The notes: a model not told the origin generated them from the letters alone. A stretch of DNA of 5,105 bases from JBDKGV01 sp039798005 (GCA_039798005.1 JBDKGV010000252.1:1-5105), one strand, 5' to 3'; positions 1 through 5,105 are shown, counted from the stretch's first letter. Numbers and translations are program-made.

Positions 1-1067
1 CTCGCCGAGGTCCTGGAGCGTTCGGCGCTGCGGGCGATCTCCGAGATGGAGGCGGCCATCTCCTCGATGGAGGCCGCAATCCGCTCAAGGTTGGCAGACG
101 ACTGTTCCGTCGTGACGGCAACACCCGCCAAGGAGGAATTCATCTCCACGGAAGCGGCCGAAAGCGACTCCGCCCGGGACAATCCACTCTGGGACGCCTT
201 GTCCAGATCGGCCGCGACCACGCTCATCTGCTCGGCGGCAGCGGCAAGGCTTTGAGACTCTCCTTGAATGCCTCCCAAGGACTTCGACAACTGCCCGGAC
301 ATCCCCGAGAAGGCCGCTTGAAGATCCCCGATCTCATCCTGACTTTCCTTGGTCACTCGCTGACTCAGGTCGCCATTGGCGATGCGCTCGGCGATCTTGG
401 ACAGCACCTCCAATGGCGAAGCAACCAGGCGAACCAGCACTCCACGCAGGAACAGGACTGCGATCAAGGCAAGGACTGCGAAGACGATGATGATGAGCAT
501 GGTCCTGTACCCCAGGGACGCACCCTGCAGCCCGGCATCACGGGTCTGTCTCGCGTTGATCTCCGCGCACTTGGCGATGCTTGCGATCATCTTCTCAAAG
601 GCAGGCGTCAGCTGCGTCTTGATCTGCTCATACGCCTTGGCATTGAGACCTTGACGCGACTGCACAAGGACGCTCAGACGCGCCTCTTCGAAGACTTTCC
701 GATCTTTTTGGAACTCTTCAAAGAGCTTCGACTCTTCCGGATCATCCAGCAACGGGGTATAGCGCTTGATCGCCGCTTCGATGCTGTCCACTTCCTCCTT
801 GAAAGTCGCCTCAATCTTGACGATGTCTTCAGGGTGTTCTTCCTGAAGGTGCGAATAGGTCAGAAACAGCTCATGGTTCAACCCCGCCCGGATCTTCCCC
901 GCCTCGATGATGCTGGGAGTGTAAGCCTCGGCAATGGTTTCAATGGCGCCATGAAGCTGCATCACTCCGTTCAAGGCGACTCCCCCGAGCCCGATCACGA
1001 TCAGAAACAACACTCCGAATGAGCTGGTGATTTTGCTGCCGATGCGCAAATTCCGAAACCAAGACAT
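1..1067 (-). CDS. Methyl-accepting chemotaxis protein, N-terminal part (cut by left edge)
   Basis: Transmembrane chemoreceptor that would signal to CheA/CheW. Reading minus from the ATG at 1067 gives 355 residues with no stop before the edge. In order: a short basic cytoplasmic start (FRNLRIGSKI); TM1 about 14-35; a mostly helical extracytoplasmic region about 36-186, rich in E/K/D and lacking the patterns of Cache or PAS folds, fitting the four-helix-bundle sensor (4HB_MCP family); TM2 about 189-211 (TMLIIIVFAVLALIAVLFL); a HAMP domain about 208-262 with the family signature SPLEVL...RIANGDLSQRV...DEIGDL; then the descending helix of the signalling domain, with the adaptation-region-like stretch EEMAASISEIARSAERS near 335-351. 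The conserved hairpin tip lies outside the window. A Shine-Dalgarno GAGGGG (1075-1080 on minus) sits 7 nt before the ATG, which supports this start. No convincing sigma70, sigma28 or sigma54 promoter was seen in 1068-1140. The ligand cannot be inferred. Confidence 0.95.
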   Translation of the reverse strand, partial: MSWFRNLRIGSKITSSFGVLFLIVIGLGGVALNGVMQLHGAIETIAEAYTPSIIEAGKIRAGLNHELFLTYSHLQEEHPEDIVKIEATFKEEVDSIEAAIKRYTPLLDDPEESKLFEEFQKDRKVFEEARLSVLVQSRQGLNAKAYEQIKTQLTPAFEKMIASIAKCAEINARQTRDAGLQGASLGYRTMLIIIVFAVLALIAVLFLRGVLVRLVASPLEVLSKIAERIANGDLSQRVTKESQDEIGDLQAAFSGMSGQLSKSLGGIQGESQSLAAAAEQMSVVAADLDKASQSGLSRAESLSAASVEMNSSLAGVAVTTEQSSANLERIAASIEEMAASISEIARSAERSRTSA

Positions 1068-1164
1068 GGAAGGACCCCTCTGATAAGACGAAGTGATTCT
1101 CTCATTTCAATCAAGCAGAAGGCAAGCGGTTCGCGGGGGCCAAGGCCATCGTGATGAACAAAAC

Positions 1165-1195
1165 GAAAAGGCCTCCGCTTGCGCGAAGGCTCTTT
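1165..1195 (-). terminator. Terminator-like hairpin, third from the tRNA (decaying copy)
   Basis: On minus the stem is GCCTTCGC/GCGGAGGC (1183-1190 with 1171-1178) closed by a GCAA tetraloop at 1179-1182, followed by CTTTTCG. The 8-bp core equals that of the copy nearest the tRNA, but the flanking A/T pairs are disrupted (C-A mismatch at 1170/1191) and the T run is interrupted. It is probably a weaker terminator. Confidence 0.6.
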
Positions 1196-1204
1196 GTGAT
1201 CCAG

Positions 1205-1254
1205 TGGAGCCTGCGGGGTAGCGAGCCCCAGACTCCCACAAGGCCATTGTGATG
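1205..1254 (-). pseudogene. Degenerate tRNA-Ala 3' half (copy 1)
   Basis: About 50 nt matching tRNA-Ala positions 25-73: the anticodon stem TCACA/TGTGG with GGC in the loop, a GGGG/CCCC T stem, and the terminal GGCTCCA are kept. The variable loop and T loop are changed (CTCGCTA in place of TTCGATT), and the whole 5' half (acceptor 5' strand and D arm) is missing, so it cannot fold as a tRNA. Its sequence is closest to copy 2, with which it shares the TGC and G-C-G changes around the T loop. Confidence 0.8.
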
Positions 1255-1262
1255 AGCAAAAC

Positions 1263-1293
1263 AAAAATGCCTCCGCTTGCGCAGAGGCATTTT
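1263..1293 (-). terminator. Terminator-like hairpin, second from the tRNA
   Basis: On minus: AAAATGCCTCTGC, GCAA loop (1277-1280), GCGGAGGCATTTTTG. The stem is about 10 bp including flanking A-T pairs and runs into five T. Relative to the first hairpin two stem positions are swapped, yet pairing survives on minus (one G-U), while the plus-strand version would carry a C-A mismatch. This fits a minus-strand transcript. Confidence 0.75.
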
Positions 1294-1302
1294 GTGATCC
1301 AG

Positions 1303-1351
1303 TGGAGCCTGCGGGGAAGCGAGCCCCTGCTCCCACAAGGCCATTGTGATG
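1303..1351 (-). pseudogene. Degenerate tRNA-Ala 3' half (copy 2)
   Basis: 49 nt corresponding to tRNA-Ala positions 25-73. The anticodon arm differs from the real gene by a single base (A37 to C). The T stem GGGG/CCCC and a 7-nt loop (CTCGCTT) persist, with one insertion and one deletion around them, and the 3' GGCTCCA is intact. No D arm or acceptor 5' strand exists, so it is not a functional tRNA. The bases GGAGC and GCTCC can pair around the T stem, so the RNA may still fold as an extended hairpin. Confidence 0.8.
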
Positions 1352-1360
1352 AGCAAAACA

Positions 1361-1390
1361 AAAAAGCCTCCGCTTGCGCGAAGGCTTTTT
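1361..1390 (-). terminator. Rho-independent terminator of tRNA-Ala
   Basis: It starts 9 nt past the tRNA discriminator base on minus. The sequence reads AAAAAGCCTTCGC, GCAA tetraloop (1374-1377), then GCGGAGGC and a run of T. The 8-bp GC-rich stem has one G-U pair, is extended by A-T pairs, and is followed by TTTTTTGTTTT. This is the best of the three terminator copies. Because A and T runs flank both sides it could also stop plus-strand transcripts, but it is fully paired only on minus. Confidence 0.85.
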
Positions 1391-1399
1391 GTGATCCAG

Positions 1400-1472
1400 T
1401 GGAGCCGAGGGGAATCGAACCCCTGACCCCCACAATGCCATTGTGATGCTCTACCAACTGAGCTACGACCCC
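1400..1472 (-). tRNA. tRNA-Ala, anticodon GGC
   Basis: The 73-nt cloverleaf folds fully: acceptor GGGGTCG/CGGCTCC, D arm GCTC-AGTTGGTA-GAGC, anticodon stem TCACA/TGTGG with loop ATGGCAT, 5-nt variable loop GGGTC, T stem AGGGG/CCCCT with loop TTCGATT, and discriminator A73. Anticodon GGC occupies 1437-1439 and reads GCC/GCU alanine codons. The G3-U70 wobble pair, the classic alanine identity element, is present. The CCA tail is not encoded (CTG follows A73) and must be added by nucleotidyltransferase. The 3' half is the source of the downstream repeat array, and a terminator follows about 9-14 nt after the 3' end. Confidence 0.97.
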
Positions 1473-1513
1473 GAATCTTACCCTGCATGACTTTCGCCGT
1501 GAAGAGGAGAACA

Positions 1514-1541
1514 AAAGTAAGCGAAATCCTTTCGTTGTAAA
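1514..1541 (-). promoter_or_regulatory. Possible promoter of tRNA-Ala
   Basis: On minus there is a TTTACA -35-like element (1536-1541), a 16-nt spacer, and TACTTT (1514-1519) as a weak -10. The predicted start would leave a leader of about 30-35 nt before the mature tRNA 5' end. The -10 matches only 3 of 6 consensus bases, so the call rests mainly on the -35 and the position. Confidence 0.35.
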
Positions 1542-1589
1542 GGGATGGGATGGAAAAAATTTTCGTCGCATTCCGTCGCTTCCGGAAGT

Positions 1590-1619
1590 TTGACGGCAGG
1601 CATGATGGGGGGCTACATT
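1590..1619 (+). promoter_or_regulatory. Sigma70-like promoter of the B12-uptake operon
   Basis: TTGACG (1590-1595), an 18-nt spacer and TACATT (1614-1619) match the sigma70 consensus at 5/6 and 4/6 positions. The start would fall near 1625-1627, immediately before the riboswitch aptamer, which is the expected geometry. An AAAAAATTTT tract at 1554-1563 lies somewhat far upstream to be a standard UP element. Confidence 0.6.
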
Positions 1620-1630
1620 TGTGCGCGCTT

Positions 1631-1780
1631 TGAGGAAGTAACGGAATGCCGTGAGAATCGGCAGCGGACCAGCCACTGTAAGGGAAACGCATCGCAGCGA
1701 TGCACCCTTCGCCACAACGCCACTGGGAAAGATCCCGGGAAGGCGGCGAAGAGATCCCCGAGCCAGGAGACGATTTCCTT
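1631..1780 (+). ncRNA. Cobalamin (adenosylcobalamin-type) riboswitch aptamer
   Basis: This RNA leader binds a cobalamin and should lower expression of the uptake genes when B12 is plentiful. The conserved core elements appear in order: GGAATGCCGTGAGAATCGGC (1643-1662), GCCACTGTAA (1672-1681), a peripheral arm AAGGG...CCCTT enclosing GCATCG-CAG-CGATGC (1680-1709), GCCACTGGGA with the small GGGA/TCCC hairpin and GGGAAGGC (1719-1744), and the B12 box GAGCCAGGAGAC (1760-1771). The closing P1 helix pairs AGGAA (1633-1637) with TTCCT (1775-1779). It sits between a promoter and a BtuB-like receptor, the usual context. Members of this class differ in preferring adenosyl- or hydroxo/methylcobalamin; which applies here cannot be read off reliably. 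Confidence 0.95.
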
Positions 1781-1786
1781 GAGAGC

Positions 1787-1813
1787 GCGCAGGCATCGAT
1801 GTCTGCGCCTTTT
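1787..1813 (+). terminator. Riboswitch expression-platform terminator hairpin
   Basis: GCGCAGGCA (1787-1795), loop TCGA (1796-1799) and TGTCTGCGC (1800-1808) form nine pairs, one of them G-U, followed by C and TTTT (1810-1813). It lies between the B12 box and the receptor's ribosome-binding site, so it is placed to end transcription when the aptamer is in its ligand-bound state. The T run is short, so termination efficiency is uncertain. An antiterminator partner was not identified with confidence. Part of the 5' arm can instead pair with 1623-1626. Confidence 0.65.
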
Positions 1814-1825
1814 GATCACACCTCT

Positions 1826-1829
1826 GGAG
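1826..1829 (+). promoter_or_regulatory. Ribosome-binding site of the BtuB-like receptor
   Basis: GGAG lies 7 nt before the ATG at 1837. It decides the start: in that frame a TGA stands at 1813-1815 with no other start codon in between, so no longer N-terminus is possible. Confidence 0.75.
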
Positions 1830-1836
1830 CGGGTGG

Positions 1837-3870
1837 ATGTTCTTTCTTGGTTTGACATTTTCCGTCCTGATGGGATCGAGCGACACGGCAAACGCCGTGG
1901 ATTCGATCGCACCCGCCGATCCGGTGCCGCAAAGCGTTGCGCCAAGCACTGCGCCCATGCCTGCAAACGCGACCGACACCGTGCCCAAGCCGCATTTCCT
2001 GCGCCTGGAGGATCGCGTCATCGAGGGGCATGCCAACCGCGCCCCTACCGAGGTGCGCACCCTTGGCCGCAATGAACTGTCCCAAGGCGCCTCCCTTGCC
2101 GACGTCCTTTCTCTGGTCCCTGGAGTCGAAGTTCGTCGCATGGGAGGCCTGGGCGGCTTTTCCCAGGTGCAGCTGAGGCAATGCCCCAGCCAGCAGGTGC
2201 GCGTGACCATGGACGGCATCGCTCTGCGCGACGACGGCAGCTCGCGCTCCGACCTTGGCGGCATTCCCGTGGAAAGCCTGGAGAAGGTCGAGATCATCCA
2301 AGGGGCGACCACCGGAGGCGATGGACGCCCGGAGCTGCGCCTGACCTCGCGCCAAGGCTGGAACCGCCTCGGGGGATCCGTGACCATGGGCAGCTTCGGC
2401 GAACGCCAAGCAAGCCTCTGGGCGGGTGACGCCAGCGGCCAGTGGAGCCTTTCGGGTTGGGGGCAGACCGCGGAGAACGACTGGCCCTTCTTCTGGGACC
2501 ACGGGACCAAGTGGAACAAGAAGGACGACGGCATCATCCGCCTGCCCAACAACGACTACTCGGGCTACGGCGCCTCCTTGGGCTGGAGACCCACGCCAGG
2601 CATTCAAGCCATGCTGCGCGGAGACCGTTCCGACAAGGGCATCACCGGGTTGTACACCGCCAACCCAAAGGCCCGCTACGCCCGCACCAACGGGCAGTTC
2701 ACGGTGGATTCCCGCAGCGACGCCACGTGGGACATCCCTTGGCAGGCCGCCGTGCGGATGCACACCAGCCGCTGGCGGGACAGCGCCGGGGGATTGGACT
2801 ACCGTTCGAACCGCGAGGCGGAGGACTTCGGCTGGAACGCCTCGGGAAGCGTGGGCCTGGTGCGTCAGCATGGGGATTGGCTGGATGGCCAACTGCGCAC
2901 CGGCTTTTCCCATGAGCGCAACGCATGGGAGACGACCACGCCCAAGAAGGTGCATCTCACCCCCGTGGCAAGTCGCCAAGGCTTCTTCCTTGCAGGAGGA
3001 TGGGCGGGACAGGATCCGTCAAAATCCTTCGGCGCATCGCTCCTGGGGCGGATCGAGACCTTGCAGGACGAACGCGATGTCGGAGCCTCGCCGATGGACG
3101 GCGTGGTCGCCACGCCCGACTCCACATGGTCCACCTGGGCGGGCGATCAGCAGGTCCGCACCTGGCTGCGCGCCCCGGACAGATCCTGGCAAACCTGGAT
3201 CTCCGCATCGCACAGCCAGCGCACTCCCGATTTCCACGAGATCTACGGCGACAATGGCATGACCTTCGCCAACTACGGGCTCAAGCCCGAGGAGAGCTGG
3301 ACCGCCGAGCTGGGCCTGCGGCTGGCGCAAGGCCCCGTCTCGCTGGGACTCCAGCCCTGGACCGGACTCTACAAGAAACCGATCCGCCGCGAGATGATCG
3401 GGGCCTCGCTCGTCTCGCGATTCGAGAACGACTCGGGCTACACCGCGCACGGCGTGGACGGCGATGCCGCACTGTGCACGCGTTACGGATCGGCCAAGCT
3501 GCAGGGCGGCTGGTCCCGCACCTCCATCCGATCCGATCTGGAAGCCTATCGCGGCAACGAACTTGACCATTCCCCGCGCTGGCGGTGGAACACCACCTTG
3601 GGCACTCCGACTTGGCAGGGCTTCCTGCTGGAAGGCATTTCCAACTATTCAAGCAGTTCGTGGTCCAACAGCCTCAATGCGCCCAAGGACCGCCTCCCTG
3701 GCCACACGATCCACGGACTCCGGCTCAGCTGGCGCCGTGGCCCCTTCACGCTGCTCGTGCAAGGGGACAACCTGACGAATGAAGAGTTCGAGGAATTTAC
3801 CGATGCCCCCCTGGCCGGGCGCGCGTGGCGCGTGCGCATCGAATGGAATCAACCCAAGGAAACGAAATGA
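1837..3870 (+). CDS. btuB: TonB-dependent outer-membrane receptor, BtuB-like (cobalamin uptake)
   Basis: This 677-residue beta-barrel would import cobalamin across the outer membrane using TonB energy. Residues 1-20 form a signal peptide ending ANA, though without the usual N-terminal Lys/Arg. Residues 24-50 are a Pro/Ala-rich linker. A TonB-box-like segment lies near 58-64 (EDRVIEG). The plug domain is about 68-175, with ADVLSLVPGVEVRR, the LRQCPSQQVRVTMDGIAL segment, and IPVESLEKVEIIQGATTG. The barrel follows, with the family motif RTPDFHEIYGDNG...NYGLKPEESW (462-488) and the C-terminal motif GDNLTNEEFEEF...GRAWRVRIEW (643-670). It is somewhat longer than E. coli BtuB (about 614 residues). 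Substrate assignment rests on the cobalamin riboswitch just upstream; the barrel alone would not tell B12 from other substrates. The last strand ends at W670 and is followed by a 7-residue polar tail. It is translationally coupled to the next gene. Confidence 0.9.
   Translation: MFFLGLTFSVLMGSSDTANAVDSIAPADPVPQSVAPSTAPMPANATDTVPKPHFLRLEDRVIEGHANRAPTEVRTLGRNELSQGASLADVLSLVPGVEVRRMGGLGGFSQVQLRQCPSQQVRVTMDGIALRDDGSSRSDLGGIPVESLEKVEIIQGATTGGDGRPELRLTSRQGWNRLGGSVTMGSFGERQASLWAGDASGQWSLSGWGQTAENDWPFFWDHGTKWNKKDDGIIRLPNNDYSGYGASLGWRPTPGIQAMLRGDRSDKGITGLYTANPKARYARTNGQFTVDSRSDATWDIPWQAAVRMHTSRWRDSAGGLDYRSNREAEDFGWNASGSVGLVRQHGDWLDGQLRTGFSHERNAWETTTPKKVHLTPVASRQGFFLAGGWAGQDPSKSFGASLLGRIETLQDERDVGASPMDGVVATPDSTWSTWAGDQQVRTWLRAPDRSWQTWISASHSQRTPDFHEIYGDNGMTFANYGLKPEESWTAELGLRLAQGPVSLGLQPWTGLYKKPIRREMIGASLVSRFENDSGYTAHGVDGDAALCTRYGSAKLQGGWSRTSIRSDLEAYRGNELDHSPRWRWNTTLGTPTWQGFLLEGISNYSSSSWSNSLNAPKDRLPGHTIHGLRLSWRRGPFTLLVQGDNLTNEEFEEFTDAPLAGRAWRVRIEWNQPKETK
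3856..3860 (+). promoter_or_regulatory. Ribosome-binding site inside the end of the receptor gene
   Basis: AAGGA lies 6 nt before the ATG at 3867, within the last codons of the receptor. Together with the ATGA stop/start overlap it points to coupled translation of the two proteins. Confidence 0.75.
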
Positions 3871-5105
3871 AGAAGACCACCGCACTGGGCATCCTTGCCC
3901 TTTCCCTCTCCGCCCAGGCCGCAACCCTGTCGGGAACCGTGAAAAGCACCGACGGAGCCGCCTTGCCTGAAGTCACCGTGCGCCTCGCCGTGGCAGGCGC
4001 CACCACGACAAGCGATGCCCGCGGCAACTGGTCCATGGACATCGGCACCGGCATCTCGCCGCGCGCCCGCGCCATGGCCAAGGCCCTCCAGAACCTGAAG
4101 ATCGAAAACGGGCATTTGCGGCTTTCCTTCGGTGGCCACTCCATCAACGGCAGCCGAACCAACCGCTCCAACCTCGCCGCACAGTCCATCGGCCCCGTGG
4201 CTGCACGCAAGAGCCTCGCCTTGGACACCCTGCTTCTGACCAAGACCGGCTGGAACACGGTGCGTCTGGTGCTCGACAGCCTGGGCGGCATCCACGACGC
4301 CGTCATGGCCCAGCCCACCGTCGTCCCGTCTCTTTTCGTGGTCGGCACCGACTACTCCAACTACGCCATCCAGCGCGTGCAAGGCCAGTCCTTGAGCGAC
4401 GTGGGCACCGAGGACGCCTCGGGCGGCGGCGTGGCCTTGGATGTGGCCGACAGCGTCCTTTACATCATCAACCAGAAGAGCGCCGTCATCACGGCCTTCA
4501 AGGGCGGCATCCAGGATCAGGAGCACTACGTGTTCCAGACCAGCGTCGGCGCCGGAACCAACCCTTACCAGGTCGCCAAGGCCGGCAACAAGCTCTTCGT
4601 GGTGCGCTGGGAAACCAACAACCTGCTGGTCCTGAACGCCACCACCGGCGACTCGATCGGAAGCATCGACCTGTCCGCCTGGGCCAACTCCGAGGGCAAG
4701 GTCAAGGCGAGCGCGATCACCTTCGAAGGCGGGCATCTGTGGATCCTGGCTCAAGGAACCCGCAGCGACTACAGCTACGACACCGGGCGCGTGATCCTGG
4801 CCGACACCAACGCGACCAAGGCAAGCTCTGCGATCAAGCTCGGCCTGCTCAACCCGCAGGCGATGGCGTTCCTGAACGCCAAGCTCTACGTCGTGTCGCA
4901 CGGCACCTGGGACACCGCCTCCAACGGCGGCATCGAGGTCATCGACATGGCCACGCACACCCTTGAGAAGAACCTCACCGGCAAGCTCGGTACCAACAAG
5001 CCCTACGGCCTGGTGGCGGTGAACGGCAAGCTCTGGTCCGTGGTCCACCGCGACGCCTACGGCATGACCTCGGAGGCCGCGACCGTCGACCTCGTGACCG
5101 GCGCC
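3867..5105 (+). CDS. Secreted beta-propeller protein coupled to BtuB; candidate BtuG-like B12-binding partner (cut by right edge)
   Basis: The 413 residues in the window run open to the edge. Residues 1-18 (MKKTTALGILALSLSAQA) are a signal peptide with an AQA|A cleavage site and no lipobox Cys, so the protein is probably periplasmic or secreted rather than a lipoprotein. Residues 20-58 look like a carboxypeptidase-regulatory-like beta-sandwich (LSGTVKSTDGAALPEVTVRL...SDARGNWSMD). Residues 76-137 form a small beta-rich module ending in LDTLLLTKTGWNTVRLVL. From about 155 a beta-propeller begins, with repeated blades of the YncE/surface-propeller type: GGVALDVADSVLYIINQ, GTNPYQVAKAGNKLFVV, SAITFEGGHLWILAQ, NPQAMAFLNAKLYVVSH, NKPYGLVAVNGKLWSVV, each with strands such as VIDMATHTLEK. 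About five blades are visible. Its start overlaps the receptor stop, so both share the B12 riboswitch. In Bacteroides, BtuG is a beta-propeller that captures cobalamin for BtuB; a like role is inferred here from context and fold, not from homology I can prove. Confidence 0.85.
   Translation, partial: MKKTTALGILALSLSAQAATLSGTVKSTDGAALPEVTVRLAVAGATTTSDARGNWSMDIGTGISPRARAMAKALQNLKIENGHLRLSFGGHSINGSRTNRSNLAAQSIGPVAARKSLALDTLLLTKTGWNTVRLVLDSLGGIHDAVMAQPTVVPSLFVVGTDYSNYAIQRVQGQSLSDVGTEDASGGGVALDVADSVLYIINQKSAVITAFKGGIQDQEHYVFQTSVGAGTNPYQVAKAGNKLFVVRWETNNLLVLNATTGDSIGSIDLSAWANSEGKVKASAITFEGGHLWILAQGTRSDYSYDTGRVILADTNATKASSAIKLGLLNPQAMAFLNAKLYVVSHGTWDTASNGGIEVIDMATHTLEKNLTGKLGTNKPYGLVAVNGKLWSVVHRDAYGMTSEAATVDLVTGA

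Larger units (their letters stand above)
1130..1432 (-). repeat. Tandem array of tRNA-3'-half plus terminator units, period 97-98 bp
   Basis: Three units lie head to tail at 1141-1238 (98 bp), 1239-1335 (97 bp) and 1336-1432 (97 bp). The fourth period begins at 1433 inside the intact tRNA-Ala, whose sequence CAATGCCATTGTGATG matches the CAAGGCCATTGTGATG that opens each unit. Over the first 71 bases units 2 and 3 differ at 4 positions and units 1 and 2 at about 8, so divergence grows with distance from the tRNA. Each unit, read on minus, runs from a tRNA 3' half (anticodon arm, T arm, acceptor 3' strand ending GGCTCCA) through CTGGATCACAAA into a GC hairpin with a T run. Left of 1141 the similarity fades (a decayed T-arm-like stretch to about 1130). 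The likely origin is repeated tandem duplication of the tRNA 3' end with its terminator; serial integration scars at the tRNA are an alternative. Confidence 0.9.

Noticed and set aside
252..1022. 256-codon plus-strand open frame opposite the chemoreceptor
   Set aside because: The minus strand encodes clear TM, HAMP and signalling segments; the plus frame has no motif and is a shadow.
1110..1140. Sigma54-type promoter for the chemoreceptor (TGGCCCCC...GCTTGCC)
   Set aside because: The GG and GC elements are not separated by the required 10 nt.
1231..1351. Similarity of GTGGGAGCAGGGGCTCGC-type sequence to Pseudomonas REP elements
   Set aside because: The resemblance is short and is explained better by descent from the tRNA T arm next to it.
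1141..1432. CRISPR-like array from regularly spaced repeats
   Set aside because: The whole 97-bp unit is repeated, with no unique spacers between repeats.
1473..1502. TTCACG - 17 nt - TAAGAT on minus as the tRNA promoter
   Set aside because: The spacing is good, but the -10 ends only 2 nt before the mature tRNA 5' end, so transcription would start inside the tRNA.
1563..1583. Short direct repeat CGTCGCATTC/CGTCGCTTCC upstream of the operon promoter as an operator
   Set aside because: It is imperfect and only about 10 bp; chance similarity cannot be excluded and no regulator is suggested.
1001..2979. Long minus-strand open frames across the repeats, riboswitch and receptor (for example 1107-2552 and 1816-2979)
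   Set aside because: They run through the tRNA, the riboswitch and the strongly supported receptor frame, have no recognisable domains, and arise from the high GC content.
3849..5048. 399-codon minus-strand open frame opposite the propeller gene
   Set aside because: It is the shadow of a plus-strand frame that has a signal peptide, propeller repeats and a ribosome-binding site; the minus translation is low-complexity G/A/V/H-rich.

Overview
The window looks like chromosomal DNA of a GC-rich Gram-negative (diderm) bacterium. It carries a TonB-dependent outer-membrane receptor, which needs an outer membrane, plus a membrane-spanning chemoreceptor and a bacterial-type tRNA. The phylum cannot be fixed from the sequence alone. 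The secreted protein at the right end joins a carboxypeptidase-regulatory-like domain, a short module ending in a D-T-L-L-L-T-K-x-G-[WY]-N strand, and a beta-propeller. That architecture reminds me of Fibrobacterota proteins, but this is a weak inference from memory.

Layout from left to right. (1) Bases 1-1067, minus strand: the N-terminal 355 residues of a methyl-accepting chemotaxis protein (TM1, four-helix-bundle sensor, TM2, HAMP, start of the signalling hairpin), cut by the left edge. (2) Bases about 1130-1472, minus strand: a tRNA-Ala(GGC) gene followed by an array with a 97-98 bp period. Each period holds a terminator-like hairpin with a GCAA tetraloop and a copy of the 3' half of the tRNA. 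The half nearest the hairpin-1 side belongs to the real gene; the two farther copies are degenerate. (3) Bases 1473-1622: a divergent intergenic region with a possible tRNA promoter on minus and a good sigma70-like promoter on plus. (4) Bases about 1623-1813, plus strand: a clear cobalamin (B12) riboswitch followed by an intrinsic-terminator-like hairpin. (5) Bases 1837-3870: a 677-residue BtuB-like TonB-dependent receptor. (6) Bases 3867-5105: a secreted beta-propeller protein whose start overlaps the receptor stop (ATGA), cut by the right edge.

Items 4-6 form a B12-uptake operon under riboswitch control. The most interesting inference is that the propeller is a functional analogue of BtuG, the cobalamin-capturing beta-propeller that partners BtuB in Bacteroides. 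Here it has no lipobox and carries a different N-terminal architecture. The second notable item is the tandem tRNA-3'-half/terminator array, which resembles in principle the tyrT distal repeats of E. coli.
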